NCBI GenBank assembly: GCA_023653785.1
Contig: JAMKCH010035060.1
Coordinates: forward strand, 1-64,000
Reading direction: 5' to 3'
Origin: Ophioderma brevispina
Lineage: Eukaryota > Echinodermata > Ophiuroidea > Amphilepidida > Ophiodermatidae
Length of the DNA stretch: 64,000 nucleotides
A program made the position numbers and the translations under genes. The stretch's first letter is position 1; every line of letters starts with the position of its first letter. The notes beneath the pieces are model-generated. The model worked only from the letters and a program-made list of their open reading frames with translations, did no database searches and was not told where the DNA came from. This document shows positions 13,704 through 25,200 of the stretch, in pieces.

Positions 13704-14036
13704 TAAAGGGGAGGCCCAATTTAAGGCTATGAAGTTTTCATCTTAATAGATTGGCCTTCTATAAAGTTGCGCCGATATTTCAACGCGTTTTAATGTGAGA
13801 GCTAAAAACATGATTTGTAAGCCCATAGAGTACTGTGTCAAATTATATTTTTTCGACCAAAATGGTGCACATTTTCGCCTCATAACTTCCTAAAACAAAA
13901 TATCCTTTGGCTCTCTAGATTACAGGGTAAATGAGAAAAATGTAGCTCTTTCTTATGATACCAAAATGTTGCCTACTTCCGGTAAATTGAGGACTTCTGG
14001 GGACCAGGCTATTAGGGATTGGGGCCATGGACTTTA
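13704..14036 (+). mobile_element. short TTAAAGG-ended MITE, copy 1
   Basis: About 333 bases starting TTAAAGGGGAGGCCCAATTT and ending GGCCATGGACTTTAA. It aligns, inverted, with 39401-39740 along its whole length (shared GAAGTTTTCATCT, TACCAAAATGTTG, GGACTTCTGGGGA-like words). It has no coding content. Confidence 0.8.
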
Positions 14037-14039
14037 ATA

Positions 14040-14400
14040 TGCTGTAAACTTATAGGCAGATCAGTATAGGTGATAAAGATTTTGTTGTTTTTCCAAACGA
14101 TGTCTGAGAGAGGAACACAGATATCGACCAGTGTGTAAGTATTAATCACCGTATTGTAAAAAAGGCGCAATTGTACTATCAGTGTATCACATAGTGTCTA
14201 TGTCAGATAGCGATTGTATGTGATACAGCTTTGATAAAGATCGGTATGGATAAAATTATATGTATCTTACTTCGATTTGCTTTCTAATAGGAACACGATA
14301 GCTCGGTAGGCATATGATAACGTATTAATCGCTTGTGGTTGTTAAAGTATGCATGTACGTTATTTTTAGTGTATCACCTAGTGATCTATGTTGAAAAATA
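14040..14400. repeat. ~178-bp diverged tandem duplication
   Basis: AGGAACACnGATA at 14111 and 14289, each followed about 90 bases later by AGTGTATCACnTAGTG and CTATGT. Copies have drifted strongly. Confidence 0.65.
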
Positions 14401-14437
14401 AAATTTGAATGCACATAGATCAATTTTAATTAATAAC

Positions 14438-14809
14438 TACCGTATAGTGTTCCCAATAAAGGCCCGGGCGGTGCATATTTTTCAAAAGGGAGGGCGTTTA
14501 TTACAGTTAAAAAAATGGAAAAGTCAAAAATCCCGCAAAAATCCCTTACACCGCTTATTTTTCGCTGATTACCAAGAATACAAACGAACGAGGAGGGGGA
14601 TTGCTGTTTTCGCACCTCACGAGGTCAAAGTTCCATACTAATAAACTATTACAAACTGTGGCACAACAGCAATTTGATAACGCATTATGACAGTCCTGGC
14701 ATTTAATCATGTGTTTTAGGTAGCTTACTCATTTTCTTGGAATGGTTTTATCCAAAAATCATAGGGGGCGTTGATTAGAGCAGGGCGGTTTATTAGAAAC
14801 AACACGGTA
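14438..14809. mobile_element. MITE with TACCGTAT ends and AATAAA-GCCC arms
   Basis: 372 bases. The left end TACCGTATAGTGTTCCCAAT and the inverse of the right end, TACCGTGTTGTTTCTAAT, match and continue into AATAAA plus GCCC and a GGGCG-rich stretch. TTAA-like words flank both ends. Open frames at 14405-14641 are shadows. Confidence 0.7.
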
Positions 14810-15065
14810 TTAACACTACCGAATTTAAAAAATGTCAAAAATATGAGATATAGAAAAACAGTAGGTGATGCAGCGACGATAGAAACACAACTATAATAAT
14901 TGACTAAGGTTAAAGGCCCTAACAAGCCAACAAGTATCATTTTGCATTTTAGAATAAGTCACCATCGAAGTTAATTGTGCAAATGAATGAAACAGAACTC
15001 ACTGTACCCATACCTTATCATATTGCACTTTGTACAAAACCTAAAGAAATAACATATATCCTTTC

Positions 15066-15240
15066 CAGTGGCGTAGCCAGCTTTTTTTCCGGGGGGGGAA
15101 AGGGGGGCACATCTATTTTCAGGGGAAAGCATATATTAAAATGTGTTAGTATAGTATATGGGGGGTGGGCCGATGTAAATCAACTAATTTTCAGGGGCAA
15201 TATTCCCGGGGGGGGGGTGGGTGCACAAACAACAACAACC
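15066..15240 (+). mobile_element. CAGTGGCGTAGCCAG repeat fragment
   Basis: Begins CAGTGGCGTAGCCAGC followed by T, G and GGGGCAC runs and two TTTTCAGGGG words. The matching inverted end is not found, so this is likely a truncated copy. The frame at 14977-15267 is a shadow. Confidence 0.5.
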
Positions 15241-15379
15241 ACTGGATCCATTTTGCCAATTTTATAATATGGCCACCACCAGAATTATATTTTTTAAAGT
15301 TAGAGTTTACAAATATATAGACTCGCCATGATCGAAGGCTTTGGGTTCAACTATGAAGCGCTGAGATGAATCAATAGCT

Positions 15380-15556
15380 ACTATTTTAGTAAGGGTGTTT
15401 CGAAGTGACACCCTTTCTTTCTGACACCCTTATAATTCCGAAACCTTAACAGATATAATCACATAAACCACTGTGGTTATTTCCGTTAAGGTTCGCGAAT
15501 TCTTGAGGGTGTCAGAAGGAAGGGTTTCACCTTTACGAAACACACCCATTTTAGTG
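15380..15556. repeat. fold-back (palindromic) element
   Basis: About 177 bases that fold back on themselves. The left arm CTATTTTAGTAAGGGTGTTT, CTTTCTGACACCC and AACCTTAAC is matched by the inverse right arm CTAAAATGGGTGTGTTT, CTTCTGACACCC and AACCTTAAC. The centre holds ATAACCACAGTGGTTAT-like symmetry. Probably a palindromic MITE. Confidence 0.7.
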
Positions 15557-15763
15557 AGGCACTTGATGTTCATGAAGGCTGAATAACGGCTAAGCATTAT
15601 ATATTTGTTTTTATATACTTCATTACTAAATTTTCCATAATTTTTTCCGTCTTCAATACTCAATTCAGGGTCTACGCCATTCACACAATATCGAGGTAAT
15701 CAAACCTCAAGTACTATAGTACCTTTCGCTGAGTTACGCGCATGCGCCATATCACAAGCCAGA

Positions 15764-15826
15764 TACTATTTACGGCTTGGAGGTACTATTTACGGTTTGG
15801 GGTACTATTTACGACCGTAAATAGTA
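15764..15826. repeat. three direct plus one inverted TACTATTTACGG repeats
   Basis: TACTATTTACG(G) occurs at 15764, 15784 and 15803, spaced 19-20 bases, followed at once by the inverse CGTAAATAGTA (15816-15826). The third and inverted copies form a tight hairpin. Function unknown. Confidence 0.85.
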
Positions 15827-16239
15827 ACCTTGCACACCTTCATCAAAATAGTGAAACTATTTCAAATCACGTGAGAGACGTTTAACCAATCAACAAGCTC
15901 AAATTTATTAATGCAGTATATAATAAGTTACATACTGGTACTACAACACATTTGGTGTGAATGAAAGTGTATTGTTACAAACATATACCAAGGTTCATAA
16001 TGCAACGAACCTGTTTCATTTCGCAGATGATAAAAAGGATACGAAATGGATACTTTGCTGTCTTTTTCATTTATTTTAAAAAATGAAATAAGTTTAATAG
16101 CATTCATCTATTTAGAAGTTATTTACATGTACCTGTAATGGTTAGGTGCAAATTTTAGTGCTTACAACCACCTTAAGAATCTGTTTCTTTTTGCAAAATA
16201 TAAGCCACACTAGTGTGTCAAAAGAAATCATAATCATAC

Positions 16240-16418
16240 CCTGGTTTACAATCGGCACTACACACTGTATCACTGAAAGCTGTGCATTCCTGGTCAATTA
16301 TTTTGTGACCACATGTGCGGCATGGAAAACAGTGCATCTGGTCCTCCTGGGATGAATAGGATCCCTCTTCACATTCTACACATGACACTTCCTCTCCATC
16401 GGCTTGAGCTGTACATGG
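16240..16418 (-). CDS. TNFR-superfamily cysteine-rich exon (internal, partial gene)
   Basis: Read on the minus strand this 179-base exon encodes 59 residues plus two bases (phase 0 in, phase 2 out). Seen: 11 cysteines in a TNFR pattern, CVECEEGSYS, then CFPCRTC, then QEC, then SDTVCSADCKPG. This matches the CxxC...GxYS...C.PC..C...C....DTVC..C..G layout of TNFR repeats (established family knowledge), which form the extracellular ligand-binding part of TNF receptors. The acceptor is CAG at 16419-16421 and the donor is GTATGA just below 16240; the frame hits a stop a few codons past the donor, so splicing there makes sense. It follows exon 20311-20400 and precedes 11318-11525 in compatible phase. 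Which ligand or subfamily cannot be said. A recent pseudogene cannot be excluded, but nothing in the exon is broken. Confidence 0.85.
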
Positions 16419-16508
16419 CTGTATACATAAAAGAAAAAGTATTATTAAAACACCAATACCCTCTTACTGTCAACTTGCATCTCTTCCTGCATCCAGGTTT
16501 GATCAACT

Positions 16509-17007
16509 TCAAGAGACACTGGCACATTTGAAAAATAGTGCGCCCTCAAGATTTTTCCAAAGGGATATTTTTGCACGGATGTAAAGCTTTTATATACATT
16601 AGTCCTCACCTGAAATGATTAAGACCAAATCAGCGTCCTTATGGGTAAACAAATGACGCAAATGGTGTTTAACACAAGAAAATGCACGCGGCATGCATGT
16701 TTCCCATGGCATGTACCCTGTTTGACCGGTCTGTGACCTTTGTGGTTTTAATATCAATGAGTACGAGTCTATGATATTCATGTAATATACACATTTGTTG
16801 GTTAAAGTTATGGAAAACTTAAAAGTTAGCCTACAAATTACTTGAATGTCTTTAACTTCTCATTAACATCCCTATCTGTTTTTGAGTATGCTATTTTTAT
16901 GTGTAAAATGTATCTCTATTGTTTTAAATGGCCTAGACTATCATTTGAGAGCAAAGTGAAGAAATTTTATATAATTTGTGAAAATGCAGTGCTAGTGCCC
17001 CTTTCAG
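16509..17007 (+). mobile_element. TTAA-type MITE, copy 2 (next to the TNFR exon)
   Basis: Second copy of the family at 53371-53910, in opposite orientation. It begins AAGAGACACTGGCACATTTG and ends CTAGTGCCCCTTTCA. It lies about 90 bases upstream (in gene sense) of the TNFR exon 16240-16418, i.e. in its intron. Its flanking TTAA is mutated. Open frames at 16599-16781 and 16842-17204 are its shadows. Confidence 0.85.
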
Positions 17008-17332
17008 TCACATGCACATGCATGATCAAAGGTGGTGGCACCAAAGTGAAATGCTGCTCACTGCATGGTGATCCTTTTATGATAAAAGGAATACCCCATC
17101 CCATTTCACCTTTCATTGAGTACCAGCTGTCCTATACCCAACTTAACCTTAAACCTGACCCTGGCCACTACTTTGACCCCAAACACCAACTCACCAAATT
17201 TTAAATTAAAGGGAATTAAAAAGGGAAGAAAACACCTTAGGAGCTACTATCTCGGTCAAAATTATTTGGGACATCTGCTCTCAACTATGCCATACGTGAG
17301 GAAAATGTATGTTTTTTATTAAAGGAACCTAT

Positions 17333-17546
17333 CAGGGCAGATTTAGAGGGGTGCGCATAGAGCGCCGGGCGCCGCATAGATCGCCGGGCGCACTGTAGAT
17401 CTATAAAAAATACCTTTAACGCACAGGGCGCCCTGTAGATCTCTAAGAATGACGGTACAGGGCGTCGGCGGCCGTATAGATCTAACTTTGTGGGTGCCCT
17501 GAAAATTTGGCGCCCCCTCTATTGAAAAATCCTGGATCCGCCCCTG
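17333..17546. mobile_element. hAT-like MITE
   Basis: Starts CAGGGCAGATTTAGAGGGG; the right end read inverted is CAGGGGCGGATCCAGGATTT, a terminal sequence common in hAT-like elements (from memory of such repeats). GC-rich interior with GCCGGGCGC and GTAGATCT words repeated. CCTAT flanks both ends but an 8-base duplication is not clean. Confidence 0.65.
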
Positions 17547-19517
17547 CCTATATATTGCTTTGTTTGTCTGATTCCCTACTTCTGCAAACCCCCTCCACTC
17601 ACCAATCAATGTTGGAATATGTAGGACATTTGAAAGAGTGTGCTTCAGTGGCCAAGGGAGCGGGGAGTTCATTTAACATGGCAAAGTGCCCCAAAATTTG
17701 TCTGTGCTTAGTAAAAAAGGATGCATTTCATTCAGATTAAGCTTAAATGGTTGCACTTTAATTCACATGGAACCACCAATTTGAATGAAATTCATCCAAT
17801 TCTTCCAATAATTTTATTTCTAAAAGAATGCAATATTCTTCCAATTGTTTTATTTCTGTAGTTTTGCATACTGTTTACACTCAAGTGTCCTCTAAATTTG
17901 TAATGTAATTAACTTCATTTTTTAGTTAAGAATGATTTTATGATTTTTAATTTTGTACAAAAAGTTTGTTTTGTTATGTACAATGTATGTGTGTGTTTCT
18001 GCTTATGCACAGCCCCAAGGAAGAAGAGCTCTATGCTGAATGGGGATTCCATGTTGAAATAATGTCTAATAATTTAATTGATTTAAGCTTATCATGATGT
18101 TACCATGTGTAAGCAGGGCAGCAGAGTAATTATGTCTTCATTGTTTCTATGCCCATTTACCATTAACAAATGTAAAAAATAATATCCTGTGCATTTTGTT
18201 GGTATTATTAAAATAGTGTGTCGTGAATACAGGACATGAATATGTCCCATGGAACCCCAGGTTAAGTCATTTTTGAGAAAGCTGCTTGCACAACTTTTAT
18301 TGAGACACCCTGTATAAGAAATTTGATTTAAAACTTGAAAGAACCCCTTATCCAATGTGAGCACTCTGGTTGTATCAAGACAACAGGGATGCAAAGGACA
18401 GCGCCGGGATAGAAATGAAGGAGGCCTCTATATCATTATAGTTATATTCATCATCAATTTTGACTTGGTGTTTACAAGCTACTTATCATGTATGCAAGGT
18501 GTTTTATATCCCAAAATACATTGTAGCAAGAAACATAGAAAGTCGGAGAAACTTCAGACGTCAGGGGTATACTCTCTTGAAAAGCAAAGCTTAGAGCACG
18601 CCTCCGTTACAATGACAGTTATTGACTTAAATGAAGAAACAGGGAGAGTTGCATAGCTGCCCGTTGTTATAGAGCTTGTAATGAGCCTAGATCGACTTTT
18701 GTCCTTCTAAGCTACAAGAGGCTACATAGGCAGCAACAAAACCCCCATACCTATTGAGTGCATGGTGCCAAGATTTGGATATAATCGTCTTCATGCACAC
18801 CAAGCAAACTCTTTATGCAACACAATGACCCGCAATCTTATGCCCATGAAAGCGCTTTTATCTCATGAGCAAGTAACTCACAATCCACTATTAAAATCCC
18901 AATTAACGTGGCGCAGTTTAATATCTTTCATTCAACAGTATATGATCAAATACACCCACTCATTTTATATATTTATGATCCCAGAAGCTGCATGGTCAGC
19001 GGTTATTAACATTGTCTATCCCATGTAATGACTAGCCCTTGGTAGATTAGCATGCCCTACCTCGTAGTGTGGGATGGCATGTATATATGTAATCGGGTTT
19101 GTTGTTTTTGGCAATTCCATTAGTGTTCATGCCCCCCAAAACAAAAATGCAAAAATGGGGTCTTCCCCCCCAGAACAATGCCACTCACATAATATTTTGC
19201 TAATTAATAACCCACACCTTGCAAAGCGGCATTTGTTCTTGGGGGGAAAGGGTTTCAAATTTTTTTGAAATTTCCATTACCCTTGAAGCCTGTATATAAT
19301 TTTAAATAAAAGACCCTTTTTTGAGAGTTATGTGAAGTGAACTTTTTGAAACTACGAAGGTAAACTTTCAGCATGGCGCTTTATAGTGGGAAATGTTTTA
19401 AATTCATCCGTTCTCATGAAACTCTAGAGGGCGTCCTTCATTCCTATCCTGCGATGTCCTTTGTCAGAGTTTGCAAAAATCAAATTTGGTACTTGAAATG
19501 ACATCACTTAATCAGGC
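17547..19517. other. intron-like AT-rich sequence with a mariner end
   Basis: Open frames at 18357-18656 and 18762-19028 have no recognisable motifs. Otherwise nothing seen. Confidence 0.5.
18285..18315 (-). mobile_element. solitary mariner-type end
   Basis: The inverse reads TACAGGGTGTCTCAATAAAA. The partner is not found. It lies in the intron between TNFR exons 20311-20400 and 16240-16418; the frame at 18092-18394 overlaps it and is a shadow. Confidence 0.35.
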
Positions 19518-19735
19518 TTGTAGTCAGCCCGGTGGTTCAGAGGGGGCAATTTCCCAGTAGGTGCAACAAATGTTCCGATCACAAGCAAAAATTCCCGGTC
19601 GCAGGGCAAGAGAATCGGAAAAGGGGCTGATTTAACTTGAATATCTGGGTTTTATTTCCCAATTTCCCCTGAAGATTTTTTTCAGAGGGGCACTCTGCCC
19701 CCCTTTTTCCCCACTTGGCTACGCTACTGCACTTA
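19518..19735. mobile_element. repeat of the CAGTGGCG-type family, copy 1
   Basis: Shares with 50270-50515 a block containing GGGGCAATT, the phrase GTGCAACAAATGTNCCGATC, GGGCTG(A)TTTTAAC, TCTTTTATTTCCC and CCCCTCnnnTTCAGAGGGG. It ends ACTTGGCTACGCTACTGC, the inverse of the GCAGTAGCGTAGCCA terminal word. Non-coding. Confidence 0.65.
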
Positions 19736-20310
19736 ATACATGATTCAATGGGAGAATCACTTTGAGAATAGATTCTGTGATTCTCATAGAATGCATCCCT
19801 GCAGACAACAAATGTTTGTTTCCAGTAAGTTGTGTATATTTACTGGAAAAATATACTGCATTTCAGTTTTATTTGCAACAATCAGTACACCTATAAGAAC
19901 AAACTAAAAATATCAACAAAATTCTATAAAGGCAATTTAAAATCAACCTCTGATGTTCCAGAAATCAGTATTGAAAGTGTAACATGCACTTGGCAACTGT
20001 TTCAACCAGCAACACTTATCTGATGGTAAAGTGTGTTCAGAAAACAAAACAAAAGAAAAATAAAATATTAACTAAAAATAAAAGATATTTTGTGTAAATG
20101 GGTTGTTGTTGTTGTTGTTCTTGTGGGTTTTTTTTGTGCAAACCTACTGAAAGCAACTTTTCCCCTTGGGACAAATATTGGTAATTGCTATTTGAGTTGC
20201 CTAAAAATCATAGGCACAAAACTAAACTATAAAATGGTATCAAAAATCAAAGAATTAGAAAAAAATTACATTATCCTTGTCTGGCTCTTTTCCTTCTGGA
20301 CATGAAATAC

Positions 20311-20400
20311 ACCTTCACATTTTCCGGTGCTATTTGAGTAATAGTAAGTTACATCCGAGCAATAATTGTAGCATTGACGACGAGGAGACGGTGTACAACT
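20311..20400 (-). CDS. TNFR-superfamily exon upstream of the cysteine-rich exon (partial)
   Basis: A 90-base minus-strand exon, phase 0 to phase 0, encoding 30 residues with four cysteines (SCTP..., QCYNYCSD, TGKCEG) and a YYYSNSTG stretch. The acceptor is strong: a pyrimidine-rich run ending TTCTTCACAG immediately upstream (20401-20415). The donor chosen is GGT/GTATTT; a one-codon-earlier GTGTAT donor would change phase and put a stop in the next exon, so I prefer the later one. Joined to 16240-16418 it gives CEG-PCTAQADGEE, keeping cysteine spacing typical of TNFR repeats. An N-glycosylation sequon (NST) fits an extracellular segment. The exon is short, so alone it would be weak; phase and cysteine continuity with its neighbour carry the call. 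Confidence 0.65.
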
Positions 20401-20419
20401 CTGTGAAGAAATGAACAGA

Positions 20420-22230
20420 GAAGTAATGATTCAGTAACCCATACACAATCTTCTAAATATTATTACACAGCCTGTTAAATTGCTTCTACTTAATTCATTA
20501 TTGTATTGTGAAATGTGTTATTGAACAATGTCAAATGTCACAAAGGTCAATCGGTGTAGATGTAATAAGGATTTTGGCCCAGTCGTTAATTTCTTTCAAC
20601 CAAGCACAACTACATCAAAACAGTGGGAAATCATCAAATGCTATTTAAATAGAATGGGGCAAAGGTCACACCATTGTCAATGATTCATGATTCCTAAAGA
20701 AATCAAAGGAACCACCATATACAAGAATCCATATGCCCAACATTCATTAAAGTTCACTGAAACCTGAAGAATATATATTTCAGCATATTTGAATGGCACC
20801 AAGGTCACATAGAGGTCAAGCTCTGTACATATTATAAGAGTCATCTGACCAAGTATGAACCTATGGGTCAATACATATGTGAAAAAGGACTAATACTAAC
20901 AATGCCAACTAAATGGGGTAAAATGTCACACAGGAGTCATAAATTAAAAATTCCTGAAACCCCAATGAATCCACATATCCTCCAAACTTACATAAAATCC
21001 AGTGGAAATTGTAGATAAAGACTCTGATGTGAGCATGTCCCAAAAAATTAAACCCTGTTGTGTAGAGGACCGTAAATTGAAAACGGTCTATGACAAAAAC
21101 AAATATTTGACTTGGAATATAATGGCTTATTTTGTAGGTTTGGTACAAAACACGAACATGATTTGTTTCAATGATTTTTGAAGAAATTTACAATTATGTA
21201 AGACATGCCAAATCTCTACATTCCAAGTTTGATAGCCTGTTTCTACTTAAACATTACTTTTTAAAGAGACACAAAGACATTTATAGAAAGAATCGGCCCA
21301 GATTGGTTTTTTGTTATCATTTTTTGGCATGCTTGTATCCCGGATCCCTCAACTCAAATAAGTGGTAACCATGAGAGTTCTAAATTTTACTGGAAAAAGG
21401 TATATTTTTTGCGTCATCGAGGACCGCGAACTCACGAACAAAAGGGGGTGTTCTGAGCATCCGTATCCGCGAAATGTTATAAAAGGGGTATTTCACAGAA
21501 TTGGTCGTGGTCGATTGGTCTTTTTGACAGCCTGCATCCCGGCCTGCGCCTGCATCCTATGGCATACATCGATTCCGCCCTCATTGTCCCTCATTGTCGA
21601 TCCAACAATGAGCAAGAGGCAGCCTTGGGCCCTAGAGAATGGCGCACTGGTGGTTTCCCGACTAGTTGGTCAATTTTGGTGTATACGGTGCAAGTACTCC
21701 CGGTCCTGCAGTTCCGTATTATGCTACATGATAAGAGTCATTGAAAGGGGCGTCTGACAATCTTGTCATTGAAAACCTTGAAATAGGGGTAGTTTTGTAG
21801 GGGTCACCTTAGCGACCCGACTATAGAAAACACTGCTCTCAAATTTGCGAAGAGTCTATTTCTATAGCTGAAGGTCAATTCATTAAATGTTTCTTATGAA
21901 AATGATCTACCTACTACACTATTAATTTTGGAGTTTTGTGTTGGGTGTGTAATGCGCTGCAATTTCAGACAAAGAATTAACATAATAGCATGTGTTTGAA
22001 ATGGCCTAAAAAAGCATTTCTTTGATTTTAGTCTCTGTGAAGACTGCTTTTGATGGGCGTTTGGTTAAAAGGTGACAGGATAGATGAAATCGGTGTGAGT
22101 AACACAGGAGAGTTATAGTAGAATAATGATCAGGCCACGTAGAGTTATATACGTACTGATTGAAGCTTTTACCATGTATGGGTTGATATTATTAAGACGA
22201 AAGAGTTAGGTAACATCTTATTGTGAAAAG
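20420..22230. other. AT-rich sequence upstream of the TNFR exons
   Basis: Contains AAGGTCACA-type words near 20660 and 20810 and the inverted-repeat copy at 21348. The 131-codon frame at 21362-21757 begins inside that repeat and shows no domain. Confidence 0.5.
21348..21405 (+). repeat. left copy of an inverted repeat bracketing the minisatellite
   Basis: CCCTCAACTCAAATAAGTGG, then TAACCATGAGAGTTCT, is repeated inverted at 25745-25808. The minisatellite 22231-25405 lies between. It could be the end of a larger element that has swallowed or generated the array. Confidence 0.55.
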
Positions 22231-25200
22231 ACAGGAATGTGTAACCTACATTAAAGTAAAGCTTAAAATTGAGGATTCAGTTTTAACACATTTTGCGCCC
22301 AATTGGCGTTTTTTCTATTTTCTTATTTGAAAATGATAGGAAGGTGCTAACCTAGTTAAATTAAAGTTATAACTTGGGGATTCAGTTTGAAACATTTTGC
22401 GCCCAATTGGGGTTTTTCTATTTTCTTTCTTTGAATTGATAGGAAAGTGTAACCATGTTAAATTAAAGCTTATCACTGGGGGATTCACTTTAACACACAT
22501 TTTGCGCCCAATTGGGCGTTTTTTCTATTTCCTTATTTGAAATGATAGGAAGGGTGATAACTTCTATTTATTTATTTGAAATGACAGGAGGTGAACCTAT
22601 GTTAAATTAAAGTTATAACTGGGGATTCAGTTGTAACACATTTTGCGCCCAATTGGGCGTTTTTTTCTATTTCTTTATTTGAAATGATAGGAAAGGATAA
22701 CCTATGTTAAATAAAGCTTATAACTTGGGGATTCAGTTTTAAACATTTTGCCCCAAGTTGGGCGTTTTGGTCTATTTTCTTTATGAAATGACAGGAAGGT
22801 GTAACCTATGTTAATTAAATTAAAGCCTTATAACTTGGGGCGTCAATTTAACACATTTGCAGCCAATTGGGCGTTTTTTCTATTTTCTTTATTTGAAATG
22901 ACAGGAGCGTAACCTATGTTAAATTAAAGTTATAACTTGGGGATTCAGTTTAACACATTTGCGCCCAATTGGGCGTTTTTTCTATTTTCTGTATTGAAAT
23001 GATAGGAAGGCGTAAACCTATGTTAAATTAAATCCTTATAACTTGGGGATTCAGTTTTAACACCTTTTGCGCCCAATTGGGCGTTTTCTATTTTCTTTAT
23101 TTGAAATGGACAGGAAAGGTGTAACCTTTGTAAATTAAAGTTATAAACTTAGGGATTCAGTTTTAAACATTTTGTGCCCATTGGGCTTTTTTCTATTTTC
23201 TTTATTTGAAATGACAGGAAGGTTAACCTATGTTAAATTAAAGCTTATAATTGGAGGATTCCGTGTTACACATTTTGCGCCCCCAATTGGCGTTTTTTTT
23301 CTATTTTCTTTTATTTTGAAAGACAGAAGGTGTTTGACCGATGTTAAATTAAAGCTTATAACTTGGGGATTCAGTGTTAACATATTTGCGCCTTTCTATT
23401 TTATTCAGTTTTAGCACATTTTACGCCAATTGGGCCTTTTTCTATTTTCTTTATTGAACATGAAGGAAAGGTGTACCTCTGTTACATTAACGTTTCACTG
23501 GGGATTCAGTTTAACACCACTTTTGCCGCCCAATTGGGCGTTTTCTATTTTCTTTATTGAAATGTATAGGAAGGTGTAACCGATGTTTAAATTAAAGTAA
23601 ACTTGGGGGATTCAGTTTTAACCATTTTGCGCCCAATTGGCGTTTTTTCTATTTTTTTATTTGAAATGACAGGAAGTGTAAACTATGTTAAATTAAAGCT
23701 TATAACTTGGGGATTCAGTTTCAACAAATTTTGGAGGCCAATGGGGCGTTTTTTCTATTTCTTTATTTGAATGATAGGAAGGTGTAACCTATGTTACATT
23801 AAAGCTTATAACTTAGGGATTCAGTTTTAACCATTTTGAGCCAATTGGCTTTCTTCTATTTTCTTTATTTGAAATGCAGGAAGGGGTAACCTTTGTTAAT
23901 AAAGCTATAACTTGGGGATCAGTTTTAACATTGTGGCCCATTGGGCTTTTTTTTTTCTATTTCTTTAATTGAAATGACAGGACGGTGTAACCTATGTAAA
24001 TAAAGCTTAGAACTTGGGGATTCAGTTTTAACACATTTTGCGCCCAATGGCGTTTTTTCTATTTCGTGATTTGAAAGACAGGAAGGTGTAACCTATGTTA
24101 AATTAAAGCGTATAACTGGGGATTCAGGTTAAACACATTTGCGCCTTTCTATTGTATTCAGTTTTATCACATTTTACGCCCAATGGGCGTTTTCTATTTT
24201 CTTTATTGAAACATTGATAGGAAGGTGTACCTATGTTAAATTAAAGTTTATAAACTTGGGGATCAGTTTACACATTTTGCGCCAATTGTCGTTTTTTTTA
24301 TTTTCGGTATTTGAAATGATAGGAAGGTGTAACCTATGTTAAATAAAGCTTATAACTTGGGGATTCAGTTTTAACCATTTTGCGCCCCAATTGGGCGTTT
24401 TTTCTATTGTTCTTTATTTGAAATGACAGGAGGTGAACCTATGTTAAATTAAAGTTATAACTTGGGGATTCAGTTTCAACAAATGTGCGCCCATTGGGCG
24501 TTTTTTCTATTTTCTTTATTGAAATGACAGGAAGGTGTAACCATTTAAATTGAAAGCTTATAACTGGGGATTCAGTTTTAACACATTTTGCGCCCAATTG
24601 GGCGTTTTTTCTATTTCTGTATTTGAAATGACAGGTGGGAAAAGGGGGTTTTGTACACAACCTATGTTAAATTAAAGCTTATCACTTGGGGATTCAATTT
24701 TAACACATTTTCGCCCAATTGGTGAGTTTTTTCTATTTTCTTATTGAAATGACAGGAAGGTGTACCTATGTAAATTAAAGCTTAAAAACTGGCATTTCGT
24801 GTTAACACATTTTGCGCCCAATTGGCCGTTTTTCTATTTTTCTTGTATGGAAATGAGAGGAAGGCGTAACCTATGTTAAATTAAAGCTTATAAAGTGGGG
24901 ATTCAGTTTTAACACCTTTGCGCCCAATTGGGGTGTTGTTCTATTTTCTTTATTTGAAATGATAGGAAGGCGAACCTATGTTAAATTAAAACTTATAACT
25001 TGGGGATTAAGGTTAAACAATTTTGCGCCCAATTGGAGTTTTTCTATTTTCTTTATTTGAATGACAGGAAGGTGTAACCTTTGTTAATAAAGCTTATAAA
25101 CTGGGGATTCAGTTTAACATTTTGCGCCCTTGGGCGTTTTTCTATTTTCTTTATTTGAATGACAGGAAGGTGTAACCTATGTTAAATTAAAGCTTATAAC

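Noticed and set aside
19945..20025. Minus-strand segment with paired cysteines (DKCCWLK...SACY) near the TNFR exons
   Set aside because: No usable donor in frame, and the direct junction 20311 to 16418 already works in phase.
21362..21757. 131-codon frame with several cysteines
   Set aside because: It starts inside an inverted repeat and its cysteines follow no spacing of a known module.
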